The notes: a model not told the origin generated them from the sequence alone. A stretch of 64,000 bases of DNA from Dioscorea cayenensis subsp. rotundata (GCF_009730915.1 NC_052474.1:2949501-3013500); one strand, 5' to 3'; positions 36,461 to 48,869 are shown, counted from the stretch's first letter. A program made the numbers and translations.

Positions 36461-37475
36461 CTTACAAGCTAAGATTTGAATTTATTTTTTTCCCAGTAAA
36501 GATATAAACTCCTTATTTAAATTGGCTCGGAATTAACAGCTCATGTGGTCATTTCCTTTTTGTCCTATGTCACTCTCTTTTTATTTTCCTTTAATTCTCT
36601 TTCATGCTTGTAATAAATAAAAAAGAAAAGGTCCATTCTAGCTTTTCTCATCTCTAATTTGAGATATGAATGGTTTGAAAACAATTACAATAATACTATT
36701 TTATTAAACAAATTAAATATAGGTTTGATCAGGTTAATTTATCCACTTTTAGTCCATATATGGAAATTATTTTTTATTCCAAATCCAACATGTAACTGTC
36801 TAACAGTGCTCAATAAATTACTCATGCTTGATCCAACAATAAACTTTTAAATTCTCTATAAATTATATATTCAAATCTGATAACATAGAGCAATTTTTAT
36901 GAAATTATATATTTAATTAATGAACGCGAGACCACCATTATTTACTCTAATAACATAGAGTAAGATATTTTTGTTTGCTGTATTGGTTACAAATTCAGGT
37001 TGAATTAAAACTTTAAATCATATGTTCATATCAATATTTATTTAATTTTATTTGAAAATTTATTATTTTTAGTTACTAAAATTTTTTTAAAATTTATTTT
37101 TTTATAAAGTGAATAAATCATTAATTTATTAAAAAAATTACCCAAAAAAATAGACAAAACAAAATGAACGGCAAGACAAAGAAGAGAAAAACAATCATCA
37201 GAAAACAAATCCACTATAGACAAAAAAATAACAAAAAAAAAAGAATAAATAGTTGAGTAAATGAAGTCCACTTTTTAACATCCAAGGCCTCTCTAAAGCT
37301 AGAAGAGTCAGTGGATTGATTGGGTAGCATTAGACTTTAGAAATAAGTGAAGGTGAAAGGCAAGACCATGCAAATTAAAAATACAATTATTTTGTTTTAA
37401 TTCTTCTTGTTATTTTTTTATTATAAATTGATTGAGATTATAAAAAGAAAAAAAGAAAAAAAAGGGGTTTTGTGA
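36461..37475. other. Intergenic AT-rich, right of the gap
   Basis: AT-rich without coding signal. It merges into the pyrimidine-rich stretch at 37476 that looks like the start of a transcript. Confidence 0.5.
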
Positions 37476-37664
37476 AAAATTCATTCCTCGTCTTCCTCTC
37501 TTGTAAGCCCTATCGTTGTCTTTAAGCTGTGGCTTTGTAGGCTATCCCGGCATCTCCGAGGATCTCCCAAATTCATAGCTTTCCTCGTGCCTCGCTTCTC
37601 TTCTTATTCTCATCTTCTCCGGCGAGTAGCACAAATTTTGCTCCAGTTTTGGCTCCTGAAAGGT
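37476..37664 (+). other. Possible non-coding first exon
   Basis: A pyrimidine-rich, GC-raised stretch (CTCGTCTTCCTCTC, CATCTTCTCCGGCGAGTAG) ends at GAAAG followed by GTCAGT, a plausible donor at 37665. It has no long frame. It may be the leader of the small ORF at 39186-39569. Confidence 0.35.
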
Positions 37665-39185
37665 CAGTGATATCATTTCTCAATGTTTATTTCCTGTTTC
37701 AATGTCTGAACTGCATAATGATTGAAGAATCCGATTGATTTCGGATATAAAATTTAAGTATTGAATCAATGGATTGTGCCATTGAAGACATGCATATGAG
37801 TTTCAAGTGTTGCTTTATAACCCAGATCAGATTGCTGGGATGATAATGAGGATAAAAAAACTTGACCAAATATTTTTTGTTATTAGTTTTTTAATTCAAC
37901 TGTAGCGGTATTGTTAAAGAACTCGAGTTGTCTACTGTTACTACCTTAGTTCTTATCATTTGTAACTTCAAAATTCAATCTTACCACTAGAGTGATGCTT
38001 AGCATCAATCAAGTTGAATGAACAAATGCTTAGGATTTCAGTAGAAAGTTCACAAAGTCTATTTGATTATAACTGCATTATGGGATCAGTTTTTGCGTAA
38101 CTTCTCACATTAGTTCATAGAACAACTGAAAAGATTATATTTTTGCCTAGCAACAGATGAACATGTGTTATTTCTGGTGAAAATGAATACTATGAGCAAC
38201 GCAAACAAAAGATTGGAATTTTCCTTACAAAATACATCTTCAGAATTTGGAACTTGATTTCAATTGGCTGTTCTTGTTCACATTATGTATATGCATGTAG
38301 TCATGAGACTCATGGCTTGGACTGTTGACTAGTCGAATAAGTTTGGCACTTCATTCATATATATATATATATATATATGTATAGATTCCTCATACAATGC
38401 CAACAAATTTATACTTATCTGGTAGTGCTGTATGAGGTGATAAACCTCAAACAACTCCTGCTTCCTGATTTTCAAAAATGAGGACGCTAATAAAAAGTAA
38501 CTATTGGAAATCCCTTATCCATCCTGCTTATTGAATAGCCTGAAATAGATTTTTTCCTGGATTCAATGGGAAGAAAATATCAAATAAGTTTAGATTTTGA
38601 GTAAGGATACATGAAAACACAATGCTTTATGAGTCATTTTTATCCCACTACCTCCTTGTGTTCTTTTCATCTTATTTAGTTTTATACAATGTTATCAAAA
38701 ACCACAAGCATCTTCCCTTGTCTAAAATAAAATGGTCATTGTTCCAATTACTATGGCCTAAGGATTGCTCTACCAAATTTGGGAAAAATATGTCAAATTC
38801 AATATTGTTAACTATCTTATCTCAACTGTCACATAAGAAAATGTAAGTGTCTGCAGTTACATCCATCTGTTCTACTTCTGAATCTTTAGACTTTTGTTAA
38901 AGGTTATGTTGACATGCTGTGCCATCGTATGCTTGAAATGGAGCCTTTTCCCACTCTTTTCAATGTTTGTAACTTCGCTAATCAAGTGGCATGACAAAAT
39001 CCTTGTTGATATTGCTGCAACATTATCATTACTGAATTTCAATTCTGTATTTAATGATTTACTGATTTATTGTATGTTTTATCAGGTGGCTTGACATAAA
39101 TTTTGGGAAATTTGGCTCCATGTACAATAGTTCGGGACATGGAAACTATAAAGTATTCAATATGTGCTCTCTTTGAGGAGGATCG

Positions 39186-39569
39186 ATGCCAATTTCACAT
39201 CTGTTGAGTGATTGCTTTGTAGCAAGTCATGTAACTCAACCAATCGCAGCAAAAAGAGGAACATTTTTTTCTTCTGGTGATGAGGCAATCAATCGCTACC
39301 TTTTCAGTCTTAATATTGGACCAAACACCTGGTAAGTTTATCATACTCACAGCCTCTTCCTGGAAGATGAGGAAATCTCAACTCTGAAGTTTGATTGGAA
39401 GTTTAAGCTTTTTCTTGTGAAATCAAGTGATGATTTCTCATAATGTAATCTTGTAGTTTGGAAAGTTTAGTGATGTTCTTATATATGGTGAAATTAGAAA
39501 ATTTTGTATTTTGCAAACAGGACTTGGTCTCAGTGCTCTGGAAGGATGGCTAACTATGACTTAACGTAG
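39186..39569 (+). CDS. Candidate two-exon small protein, 64 residues
   Basis: Exon 39186-39331 starts MPISHLLSDCFVASH and ends in a split TGG codon at CCTG followed by GTAAGT. The next exon 39521-39569 begins after TTTGCAAACAG and continues TWSQCSGRMANYDLT to a stop. The reading frame is kept across consensus splice sites. An acceptor at 39085 (ATCAG) and a preceding short frame ending at 39176 suggest a longer transcript with an upstream ORF. I do not recognise a family. It could equally be a non-coding RNA or a decayed gene; support is splice-frame consistency only. Confidence 0.3.
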
Positions 39570-41945
39570 CAATAGGTTTGCACCATCATTGGCCAGACAT
39601 GTACATTTCCACCTCACATGCTTGATTGTGCTGTTTTAAGCATATAAAAGCAAAGCATTTTTATATCTGGTTGGTTTCTCCTTTTTACACCACACATTTA
39701 TTTTTTAGTATCGCCTTTCTCTTAAGCCATCACATCGATGGTTTCATGATTGTTTGTTATCATACATTATGCACAACCGGAAGAACCTGATTTACCAAAA
39801 ATATGAAAAGTGCTGAACAAGATCTCCGTTGAAAGGAACTTGTTACCCTTCAAAGATTGGCATCCATTAAAGTCATAGGCTGCTTTTTTTTAATGTTTTA
39901 CACAAGTTTATTCCATTTTTTCCAGGTGTTTCTCATATTCTCCAGGTGAAACTCATGGAACATTGTTGCATCAGCAGCGGTCATTGTATGCAATACCCCT
40001 TTTGGTTTGGCTTTCATTATTATATATTTCTGCATGTTATATTCAACCTGAAATGGTGATGATGAAGTTATACTGATGCAGTTCTATTTCAGCAACAACC
40101 ACCATTTTCTTTACTTATCACTATGATTGATCGAACTCCATGAGAAACTGATCAATGTTTATACACATCAAAATCCTCATGCTCTCTACTTTGATGAGTT
40201 TTATTTGCGGACCAGGGAGTAGCTGGTTGATGTTGAACTTGATAAATGCCTGTGGTTCATGAAGCAAACTACAACTAAAGGCATACGAAAAGTGCAAAGT
40301 TGGTTCCACGCCAAACAGGAGGATGCCTCCCACCAGCATATCATACACCAATAACAATGTTGACACCATCAATTTTTTGTTTGTTTTCCCCCCTTTTTCT
40401 TTTTTGAAAAAAAAAAACTTGTGAGCTTTTCATGATGTTGATTCTTTTATCAGGCAGCAAAGGTGGTTTTTGGCCCACCAGGAGAAATACATTTGGTAGG
40501 TCTACATCTCAAACGAAGCGCATGTGCCTATACACCAAGTCACCGCGGTCCACGATCAAAGAATTAGCAGGCTCTACCTTTCTTTCACTCTCAATCAAGG
40601 TAAAAGCTTGCACATCCTTTTTTACATTTGCAATTAAAGCTGATCCCATTGATGCTACTGCAATTCACTCTGCAGAAATGGCATCATTTTTTTCTTTTTT
40701 TTTTTTTTATTGTGCTTCAAGATCGAAAAACCTGAAATTGTATTTTCTTAATGCTTGCTTGGTTTAGAGTTTACACATGCAAGTGATCATTCTCTTATTC
40801 CTGCTGCTACTGCCTGCTTCTCTTTAACAAGGACTGCATCAAAGATAAATCAAGTGCCATGATTCATGCATTGCATTATTTGTCCAGCAAAATATCAGAG
40901 TTTAGACTGACTCTCGATACGTGCCGAACTTTTGATCAAGAATGCTGCATTTGTGGTCCCTTGTACTGCATTTGATTTGCAGGTCATCATCAAAATCATG
41001 AAACTTATACTGAGCGTACATGTACACACACACATATATATATATACATACATTCTGTCTCTTTATAGCTTTTTGATTGAAAGGATACATAGCCAAACAA
41101 AGAACTCCTTTCCTTCCTTTTCCACTACACACTTGCACTGTTTCACCACTTCATTGGGTTTAGTTATTGTAGTCTATACTGTAAAAGCTCTTAACCAACT
41201 ATTTTAGTAAGCTTTTGATGGCATTGGGATGAGAAATTCATGTGCCAAGTCCTATATGAGGACAAGGCTTTGGATTAATTACAATTGTGGTTTAAATGGA
41301 ATTGGGAAAGGTGATAGACATTTAGAAAAAGGTTAAGTGTGGGGCAGGTGTGTGACCACTCCATTAAAAAAAAAATGAATACTATGAAAAATGGTTGGAT
41401 ATCTTTTTTATATTTATATGCAAACATGACGCATTATTAACTTAGGTTTTTGGTTTGAAATTTGAATTGAATGCATTTAACATGATATTAAAAAATAATA
41501 ATAATAGAAAATAATTAAAGGCAGGCAATACTAAATACTAAGCTAAGGCAAGGCAATTAGGCAAAAGCACATAGACCCACAACCACTACTACACCTAACG
41601 CTGGTTATGACCTAATACTCCCAATTTTTCTCCATCACTTTAAGTGAGAAAAAGATACGTGATGTTATAATCACATAAATTAAGATATAATGGAAAATCA
41701 TGCTGATGAATAAGGCAATGAGAAAAGAAGATTAATAAAAAAGTAGTTGTGGATGGATTTGGACATCTTGAGGAATGAAAACATTTAAAAGTATCATTTA
41801 ACACGTTCAATTCTTCTTCCTGAATGTAGTATTCTTTGTACAGATGCTTTCTAAAGAAGAGAGGCTGAGAAAGTTATAGTCTACATACACTGCATGTGTC
41901 TAATTGTCTTTCAATATTTGTCCAAGTATGACTATCTAGCCCCTC
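39570..41945. other. Unassigned region with possible further exons
   Basis: Several acceptor/donor-like sites flank slightly GC-raised stretches (for example 39927-39988 and 40453-40565). In the latter, a frame AAKVVFGPPGEIHL continues open for about 37 codons. None matches a family I know. A (TA)n run lies at about 41034-41046. From 41200 the DNA is AT-rich upstream sequence of the hAT-like gene. Confidence 0.3.
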
Positions 41946-41957
41946 TGTTTTTGACCC

Positions 41958-41967
41958 TATATATAAG
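41958..41967 (+). promoter_or_regulatory. Likely TATA box of the hAT-like gene
   Basis: CTATATATAA precedes a CT-rich leader (42120-42230) and a GA tract (42408-42432). The distance to the ATG at 42771 implies a long leader of about 780 bases, or a leader intron. Confidence 0.5.
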
Positions 41968-42608
41968 CTCTTAGCTGGTTTTAAGTTTTAACCCAAAAAA
42001 CAAAAATTTAGATTTTAAAATATTAATTTTTATTTACATAAATAAATATGAAACCTCCAGTCAAAGCTGGGTAAAGACCAGAGAGGGGAGAAATGATGAG
42101 TAGTGATTCTTAAAATTACAGGTTTGCCCTCTTCTCTTCTTTTTTCCTTTATATTCTATCTACTTCATTTCTCCTCTTCTCCGCCTCCTCTTCTACACTA
42201 CTACCACTGCTACTCTTCTTAAGAATAATATTAAGAAAGAGGCACATGAGCAGCTAGAGCCAAAAAGTAGGAATTATTTTAGCCTTCAAACCCCTCCTCT
42301 CTCTCTCCAACACCTAAATCCCACAACAAACAAAGCCCTTTGTTAAAAAGAAGCAAGTGTGAGCCAGAGAGCCAGGAAGAAGACAGACATACAGAGAGGA
42401 AAACACAGAGAGAGAGAGAGAGAGAGAGAGAAAAAAAAAACAAAAGAGAGACTAGTATATAGACTTTGTAAGACTATAGAATAGAAGATTAACAAGTCTC
42501 TTGTGAAAAAACCAAGGAAAAAGAAAGAGAAAGAGAGGTGAGAAAAATTCATATACTATTTCTTATTGGAAACTCAAACAACCCTCCCTCTTCTTTTTTC
42601 TAGTTTTC

Positions 42609-42656
42609 ATGGGTGGTCGCCATCAATGGCCGCCGCCGGCGGCCATCTCCGGTTGA
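42609..42656 (+). other. Upstream ORF 1, 15 codons
   Basis: ATG at 42609 in a purine-poor context opens a frame MGGRHQWPPPAAISG that stops before the main start. It may reduce translation of the downstream protein. Confidence 0.5.
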
Positions 42657-42850
42657 ATGCGCCGCCGTCGGCGAATCAAACGCAAGGAGTGGAGCAGCTC
42701 CTTCCCACTCCACCACCAGCTACACTAAAGAGAAAAAAAAGAATTTTTCTTTTCTTCGGGTTTTGCTTTCATGGCGACTGCCAACAACGCATCGTCCTCG
42801 ACTGCGACGGTGGAAGACGCGGCGGTGAGAGCGGCGAGCAAGAGATATGA
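42626..42850 (+). other. Upstream ORF 2, overlapping the main start
   Basis: ATG at 42626 (context CATCAATGGC) opens a 74-codon frame, out of frame with the main protein. It stops at 42850, 80 bases inside the main coding region. Ribosomes that use it would bypass the main ATG. This is seen in the sequence; its effect is inference. Confidence 0.5.
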
Positions 42851-44987
42851 AGGGTTGATGATGGTGCGAACGAAGGCGATCAAAGGGAAGGGTGCGTGGT
42901 ACTGGGCACACCTCGAACCCATCCTCGTTCGCAACACCGACACCGGCCTCGCCAAGGCCGTCAAGCTACGGTGTTTGCTCTGCGACGCTTTGTTCTCGGC
43001 GTCCAACCCATCACGCACCGCCTCCGAGCATCTCAAGCGTGGGACGTGCCCCAACTTCTCCTCTTCGCCTTCGCCTCACCCTCGTCCAATCTCTTCTATC
43101 GCCCCGCCTCCCAACTCTCGCAAGCGCTCCCCTCCTTTCCATGTCTCCCCGCTCGCTCTCGTCGATCCTTCTTCGTATTCCTCCACTCCCCCACCGCCAC
43201 CACCACCACCTCCGCCGCCGCAACAACAACTTGTGCTTTCCGGCGGGAAGGAGGATCTCAGCGCTCTGGAGATGTTTGAAGCCAGCGTGAAGAGGCTTAA
43301 GAGTCCGAAGGCTTCTCCTGGTCCTGCGCTTTCGAAGCCTCAGATTGATACGGCGATGGCGTTGCTCGCCGATTGGGTGCACGAGTCTTGTGGAGCTGTG
43401 TCTCTCTCCGCTCTCTCCCACCCAAAGTTCCGATCTTTTCTACACCAGGTCGGCCTTCCTCCCATCTCTCCCCGCGACCTCACCGGCCCTCTCTTGGACT
43501 CCCGCTTCGACGAGGCCCGCCTCGACTCCGATGCTCGTCTCCGCGACGCGCTCTTCTTCCAGCTCGCCTCTCATGGCTGGAAACCACCTTTCCCCGCCGC
43601 CGACCCCGTCGTCAGCCTCACCGCCAACCTCCCCAACGGCACTACCCTCTTTTGCAACACAGTCTTCGTCCACAACCCTCGTGTGCCCTCCAAGTACGCG
43701 GAGGAGATCCTCTGGGACGCCGTCACTGGGCTTTGCGCCGGCGGGCTGGAGCAACGTTGTGTGGGGATCATCGCCGACCGGTTCAAGAACAAGGCCTTGC
43801 GTGAGCTTGAGAACCGGAAACAGTGGATGATCAACATCCCTTGCCAGCTTCAGGCTCTCCGCAGCCTTCTCAAGGACTTCGCCCGCGAGCTCCCTCTCTT
43901 CCACTCCGCCGCCGCCAACTGCTCCAAGCTCGCATCTTTCTTCAACTCTGAGTCTCAGGTTCGCGTCCTCTTCCACAAGTACCAACTCCAAGAACTCGAC
44001 CACTCCGGCCTCCTCCGCGTGCCACCTCGCCAATCCGAATCCTCGCACGACTTCGACCCTATCTTCGCTATGTTCGAGGACGTAATGGGCAACGCCCGGC
44101 CCCTACAATCGGTGGTTCACGATGAGAACTACAAGCTAGCGTGCGCCGAAGACTCCACCGCTCGAGAGCTCTCCGAGATGATCCGAGACGTTAGACTCTG
44201 GAATGAATTAGAAGCCGTGCTTTCCCTCGTCAAGGTAGTGAAGTCCATGGCTGCGGAGTTGGAAACCGAGCGGCCATTGCTCGGACAATGTCTACCATTA
44301 TGGGATGACTTACGGTCAAAAGTGAAGCAATGGTGCTCAAAGTTCAGCATTGATCATGGGGTTGCCGACAAGGTGATAGAGAAAAGGTTCAAGAAGAACT
44401 ACCACCCGGCATGGTCAGCAGCCTTCATCCTTGACCCGTTGTACTTGATCAAGGACGCCAGCGGGAAGTACCTGCCGCCGTTCAAGTGCTTGACGTCGGA
44501 GCAGGAGAAGGATGTGGACAAGTTGATAACTCGGTTAGTTTCACCTGAGGAGGCTCACATTGCTCTCATGGAGCTGATGAAGTGGAGATCAGAGGGATTG
44601 GATCCTCTCTATGCTCAAGCTGTGCAGATGAAGCAACCTGATCCGATGACCGGAAAGATGAGAATCGCCAACCCGACGAGCAGCCGGTTGGTGTGGGAGA
44701 CATGCCTAAGCGAGTTCAAATCACTAGGGAAGGTGGCTGTCAGACTTATCTTCCTCCATTGCACTTCATGCAGCTTCAAGAGTAATCCTTCACTTCTCCG
44801 GTTAGCCACCACGCATGCACCGCCGGCATCCCGGACCGCCATTGATCGAATACAAAAGATGATCTTTGTAGCAGCACACTCAAAGCTGGAAAGGCGGGAT
44901 TTTTCCAGTGAGGAAGATAAAGACGCTGAGCTCTTTGCCAGTGAAAGAGAGGATGATGTACTCAATGAGGCTTTCATGGATGTCTAG
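42771..44987 (+). CDS. hAT-transposase-like BED-type zinc-finger protein
   Basis: One uninterrupted frame of 738 residues. Near the N terminus the stretch KRYEGLMMVRTKAIKGKGAW is followed by a zinc-binding segment C68-x2-C71-x15-H87-x5-C93 (ASEHLKRGTC), a BED-like arrangement. A run of 11 prolines (140-150) ends the low-complexity linker. The remaining body (about 190-700) resembles the RNase H-fold/DUF659 body of hAT-derived plant proteins, and the C terminus is acidic (EEDKDAELF, EREDDVLNE). From memory it matches Arabidopsis At1g12380/At1g62870, conserved single-copy-type genes of unknown role. Intactness, lack of terminal repeats and high GC3 argue for a domesticated gene rather than a transposon. 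A DNA-binding nuclear role is likely but not shown. Confidence 0.85.
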   Translation: MATANNASSSTATVEDAAVRAASKRYEGLMMVRTKAIKGKGAWYWAHLEPILVRNTDTGLAKAVKLRCLLCDALFSASNPSRTASEHLKRGTCPNFSSSPSPHPRPISSIAPPPNSRKRSPPFHVSPLALVDPSSYSSTPPPPPPPPPPPQQQLVLSGGKEDLSALEMFEASVKRLKSPKASPGPALSKPQIDTAMALLADWVHESCGAVSLSALSHPKFRSFLHQVGLPPISPRDLTGPLLDSRFDEARLDSDARLRDALFFQLASHGWKPPFPAADPVVSLTANLPNGTTLFCNTVFVHNPRVPSKYAEEILWDAVTGLCAGGLEQRCVGIIADRFKNKALRELENRKQWMINIPCQLQALRSLLKDFARELPLFHSAAANCSKLASFFNSESQVRVLFHKYQLQELDHSGLLRVPPRQSESSHDFDPIFAMFEDVMGNARPLQSVVHDENYKLACAEDSTARELSEMIRDVRLWNELEAVLSLVKVVKSMAAELETERPLLGQCLPLWDDLRSKVKQWCSKFSIDHGVADKVIEKRFKKNYHPAWSAAFILDPLYLIKDASGKYLPPFKCLTSEQEKDVDKLITRLVSPEEAHIALMELMKWRSEGLDPLYAQAVQMKQPDPMTGKMRIANPTSSRLVWETCLSEFKSLGKVAVRLIFLHCTSCSFKSNPSLLRLATTHAPPASRTAIDRIQKMIFVAAHSKLERRDFSSEEDKDAELFASEREDDVLNEAFMDV

Positions 44988-45499
44988 CTAGCTCCTGATC
45001 AGTGTAACATTTTTTTCCCAAAAAAAAAAAACTTTTGATTTATTCATCATCTTCTTCTTATTGCCTGTTTTTTTTTTTTTAAGAATTGCATTTGTAGTAT
45101 TGTCATAATTCTTTCCAAACGAGTTTTTCTCTGGTTTAAGTGTGTTGTTAGCATTTTGGTTCTAAATTCATACTCCACACGAAGAAGATGATGATGATGA
45201 ATGATGAAGAACAAAAAACCGAAGTTTTTTCAATTCAGTTTGGTAGCAGCCAACAACGGTCAACCTCGGAAATATATTGAAAACAAATACAAGCAAAGAT
45301 CTTTGTAGCACATCATCATCTCTCACTCTTTCTCTCACTTGCTCTGCAATACTCTTTCTCTCACTAACTTTTGTTGTGATATCTGAAGAAAGGCCCACCA
45401 AGAAAGCAGTGGACGTCAACCTCCATTGTGGTCCTTCAAACCTTTCTTTCCCATCAACTCTGGGAGACCTAGAGAGCAAAACCCTCAGCAATGGCGCCT

Positions 45500-45536
<37 letters not shown>
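45500..45536. repeat. (CT)n microsatellite
   Basis: An almost pure CT run of about 16 units inside a pyrimidine-rich stretch. Confidence 0.9.
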
Positions 45537-45538
<2 letters not shown>

Positions 45539-46564
45539 CATGATTGTTTACCAAGCTCTTTCTTTGAAGGACCTCTGCTTTGTGAACTTGTCGGCTAAGA
45601 TGCTCAGACAGCGTTACTCCAACAGCTTCAAACCATTGCTTTCTCTGCACTGACTCCTGCTTCCTTCTCTCTCATTGATTTAACATATGTTATATATATA
45701 TACACTCTAATCTAATTATACTCTATATATCTATACTCTACAGTTGTATGTATTACTAATGTATGCAATTCAAGAGATAGGATGGCCAAAGATTCAATTC
45801 AAATACTACCTAATCAAATCTTTGCCAACAAGTATAACTTTTAAGACATGCATGCGTGGAAGCCTAGTATCCATTCAAATATAAAACATGGTGATATATA
45901 TATATATATATAAATATGTTATAGAGAAAGAGAGAAAGAGATACATGAAGAAAGTGGAATCTTTTCAAAGAGAGGAGACATTTGATGTGGAGAGGGGTGT
46001 TAAAAAGTCCAACACCACCACAGCCATCATATGAGATGGAATGCGTCTGGGTCCATCCTTCTTTTTTGTTACAAACTTCGCTTACTTATTGGGGCAAAGA
46101 TAACCAAAACCAAACCTTCTTAATTAAATAGCTACTCTCTTTCTCTCTTTATCTATCTAGATATATATATATATATATATATATAAATATATACATATAC
46201 GCACACAGTGCACACACTATAAATCCTGCCTTTCAATGTGTGGATTGAATAGACAGTAGTGGTAGCAGTTAGTAGGTGACTTTCTGTTCAAATTAGGGTC
46301 TAGTCACATGTCTTTATGTATGCACAGTATTCTTGATATTGGTCATCAGTATTTGACAAACAACCCACAATTAAAATTAAATATGAATATATCTAGGTGT
46401 AGGAATAACCAAATACTCAACTACTTCATGTGTTATTTGGGTTGTTCCTTCCCTTCCAATTCATGTTATACATGCAATAATTTATTTATTTATTTTATAA
46501 ATATGAATAAATTACATGTTACAAGTGGACACAAGCGAGAAATTCAAATAAAAGCTCTACAAAA

Positions 46565-46705
46565 AAACCATGGTTAATCCATTGTTAGTTACCCTATATT
46601 TGTGATTGAGAAGTTTCGAATTCGAGTCTCTTAGATTATAATTTAATTTTTGAGTCTATCTTTATACTTATTTGTCATTTGTGTTATTGCTTAAAAAAAA
46701 AATTA
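46565..46705 (+). mobile_element. Possible SINE with A-rich tail
   Basis: TTCGAATTCGAGTCTC near 46615-46630 resembles a Pol III B box, and about 60 bases further the stretch ends GCTTAAAAAAAAAA. No clear A box or target duplication is visible. Confidence 0.35.
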
Positions 46706-48019
46706 CAACATTTATATCTTCACTTTAAACTTTAAAGCAGGTTGAGGTTTAAATTAGTGTACTCAATGAGCCATTTGCACTCGTACACAAAAGACTTGAT
46801 CTGACGATGAATAAACCAAATATTAGTTGGTTTATACATACAATTTTTTTATTTTTTTGTTTAATAAAAAAATTATTGAATAAAAAATATATATACTTAT
46901 ATTGCTATATTATTTTACATATTTCTCATATAGTTTAGCATTTTTTATATTAAAAAAAATTATTTGGTTTCACTACAGTTTCCATAAAGTAAATATCTTC
47001 TTCTTAAACAGAACTCTATTATAAATAGGGAGAGAATCTTATTTTCATATAATATATAGTGTAAGAAATTCTCCCACGAAGATGATTAGGGAGAATTGGA
47101 ATGACCAAAATGCCCTTGGGAGAGGGTGGGGAAGGACATTGGCTGCTGTCGGCAAGGGGATGCTAAACAAATACTGACCTCTCACCAAACGAGGATTACT
47201 TTCTCTTTTCTTTTTTCTCAGTGTATGTGTTTGTTTGTGTGGTGTGCTTAAAGAGAGAGAGAGAGAAAACTAGAGAGAAAAGTGAGCTACAAGAGGAGTA
47301 GGAGAGATCTTTCCTCCACTTAATCATTTTATTAGTCAAAAAACCATATTTAGAGAGAGATATAGACATATACTTTATATGTATATAATAATAATAATTA
47401 ATTATGATTATTAGCAAAAGAAGACATGCATATATAGAGAATGCTTTTCACCAGAACCTAAACTTCTCTTGTGGCCCCTTCTCTTTGCCTTTTCCAGCCA
47501 ACTCTTGGAGGCCTTTGTGTTTTATTTCATCTTCCTCCTCTTTGGACTTTCTCTGGAAATCATCTACACCAAATGTGGTTGGGGTTCTCTCTTTCTCTTA
47601 TCCTCTGTCTTCTTCTACTCTCTCTCTCTCACACACACACACAAACACTGTAGCTTTCATCTTTTTACTGTTGTTTTGCCTTGTGGTACTTGTGCAGTGT
47701 TATTATACATGTATGTTGTCATGCATGGGCCCAAACAGTGCCTGTGTTTTATTCTCTCAGGTTTTCAAACAGTCAATGCTATGTTGGATTGAGGAAAAAC
47801 ACTGATCAGGAAAAAAGAATGAAAGAGAATTAAGATAACTTTTTTTTTGTTCTCTTCTGTTTGGATAAATTATTTCATTAGAGACCAACTCTTCCTTCTT
47901 TGTCTATATATATATATATATAAATAAATATATATATATATATATTTATTTATTCCAGTATATAATTACCTGTTAAAAATAAAATAAAATTTTGAGAGCA
48001 CAATCCCTGTGAGACCCAG

Positions 48020-48200
48020 AGACGTGCATAAGGTTCGGTGGAATAAGTGAGGGACGAGGCACTTGTTCAGCGTGGTAGAGCAATTCAGAATGCTAGCTAC
48101 TATTCATGACTCACGAAATGCGCTCAATCAGGGAGATCGAACTCTCACCACTCGGTGAGAACTCTATCGGCGACCCGTGTACCAATAGATCCGTGGCAAC
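48020..48200 (-). mobile_element. SINE-like element, copy 2
   Basis: Homologous to 27233-27375. On the minus strand GGTGAGAGTTCGATCTCC at about 48133-48150 is a good B-box match (GAGTTCGATCTCC). Upstream on that strand GGTACACGGGTCGCC may hold the A box. GC content is well above the flanks. Confidence 0.55.
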
Positions 48201-48869
48201 AACCATATGATTGTTGAAATGGTATTATATATTATATATACAAGTAGCTATTCATGTATGTATATATTAACATCCATCAATGTTGCTCACTGATCATACA
48301 TACTGCAATATAAATATTGTTTTACTTAATATTTATTTACATATAAAATATTTTACTTTACATGTTACTAGCAACATAAACAAATTAAATTAAATGTATT
48401 GAATTTGATCAAATTAGGCATTTTTGAATCTGCTCATGAGATTCTTTAATCTATCAATAAAGGAAATGCATATGCATGCATGAGGTGAGGTGAATAATTA
48501 AAGCTTAGCTCCATCCATGCAAAGTCATCGATTACTAGCAACATTACTCATTTAAATTGATTATTTATCAAATGAGGAGATTGTGATGTTAAATATAACC
48601 AACTAAATCATGTGAAAAGTTGTCGGCATTAATTATTTATTTGTTTGAAAACCCATCATCATCTTTTCCATTCGAAAACATTTCACATATACTCAATTAT
48701 TTTTATTTATTGAAATTTTATTTAAATGTATTATATAATTATCATTGTCTACGTTTGATGCAAGCTTTATTTTAATTACTTATATAAACAATATCCTACT
48801 ATTTTGAATTTTCTATTGAAGTCCAAGCGTCTCTCTCGCCGTAGATTCTAATTCCCTTGTTTTCTCTAA

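Noticed and set aside
35430-36507. Long open frames across 35430-36507
   Set aside because: They consist almost wholly of undefined bases in the assembly gap.
40121-40372. Minus-strand 83-residue frame near 40121-40372
   Set aside because: No family motif, no splice or promoter context, and AT-rich composition.
43011-44048. Minus-strand and alternative-frame ORFs inside 42771-44987
   Set aside because: High GC3 in the hAT-like gene keeps other frames open; their residue content is low-complexity and no motif is seen.
45277-47805. Two similar CT-rich blocks (about 45425 and 47468) as a duplicated gene or miRNA pair
   Set aside because: Similarity is limited to about 45 pyrimidine-rich bases; no known miRNA, hairpin or frame-preserving pattern was found.
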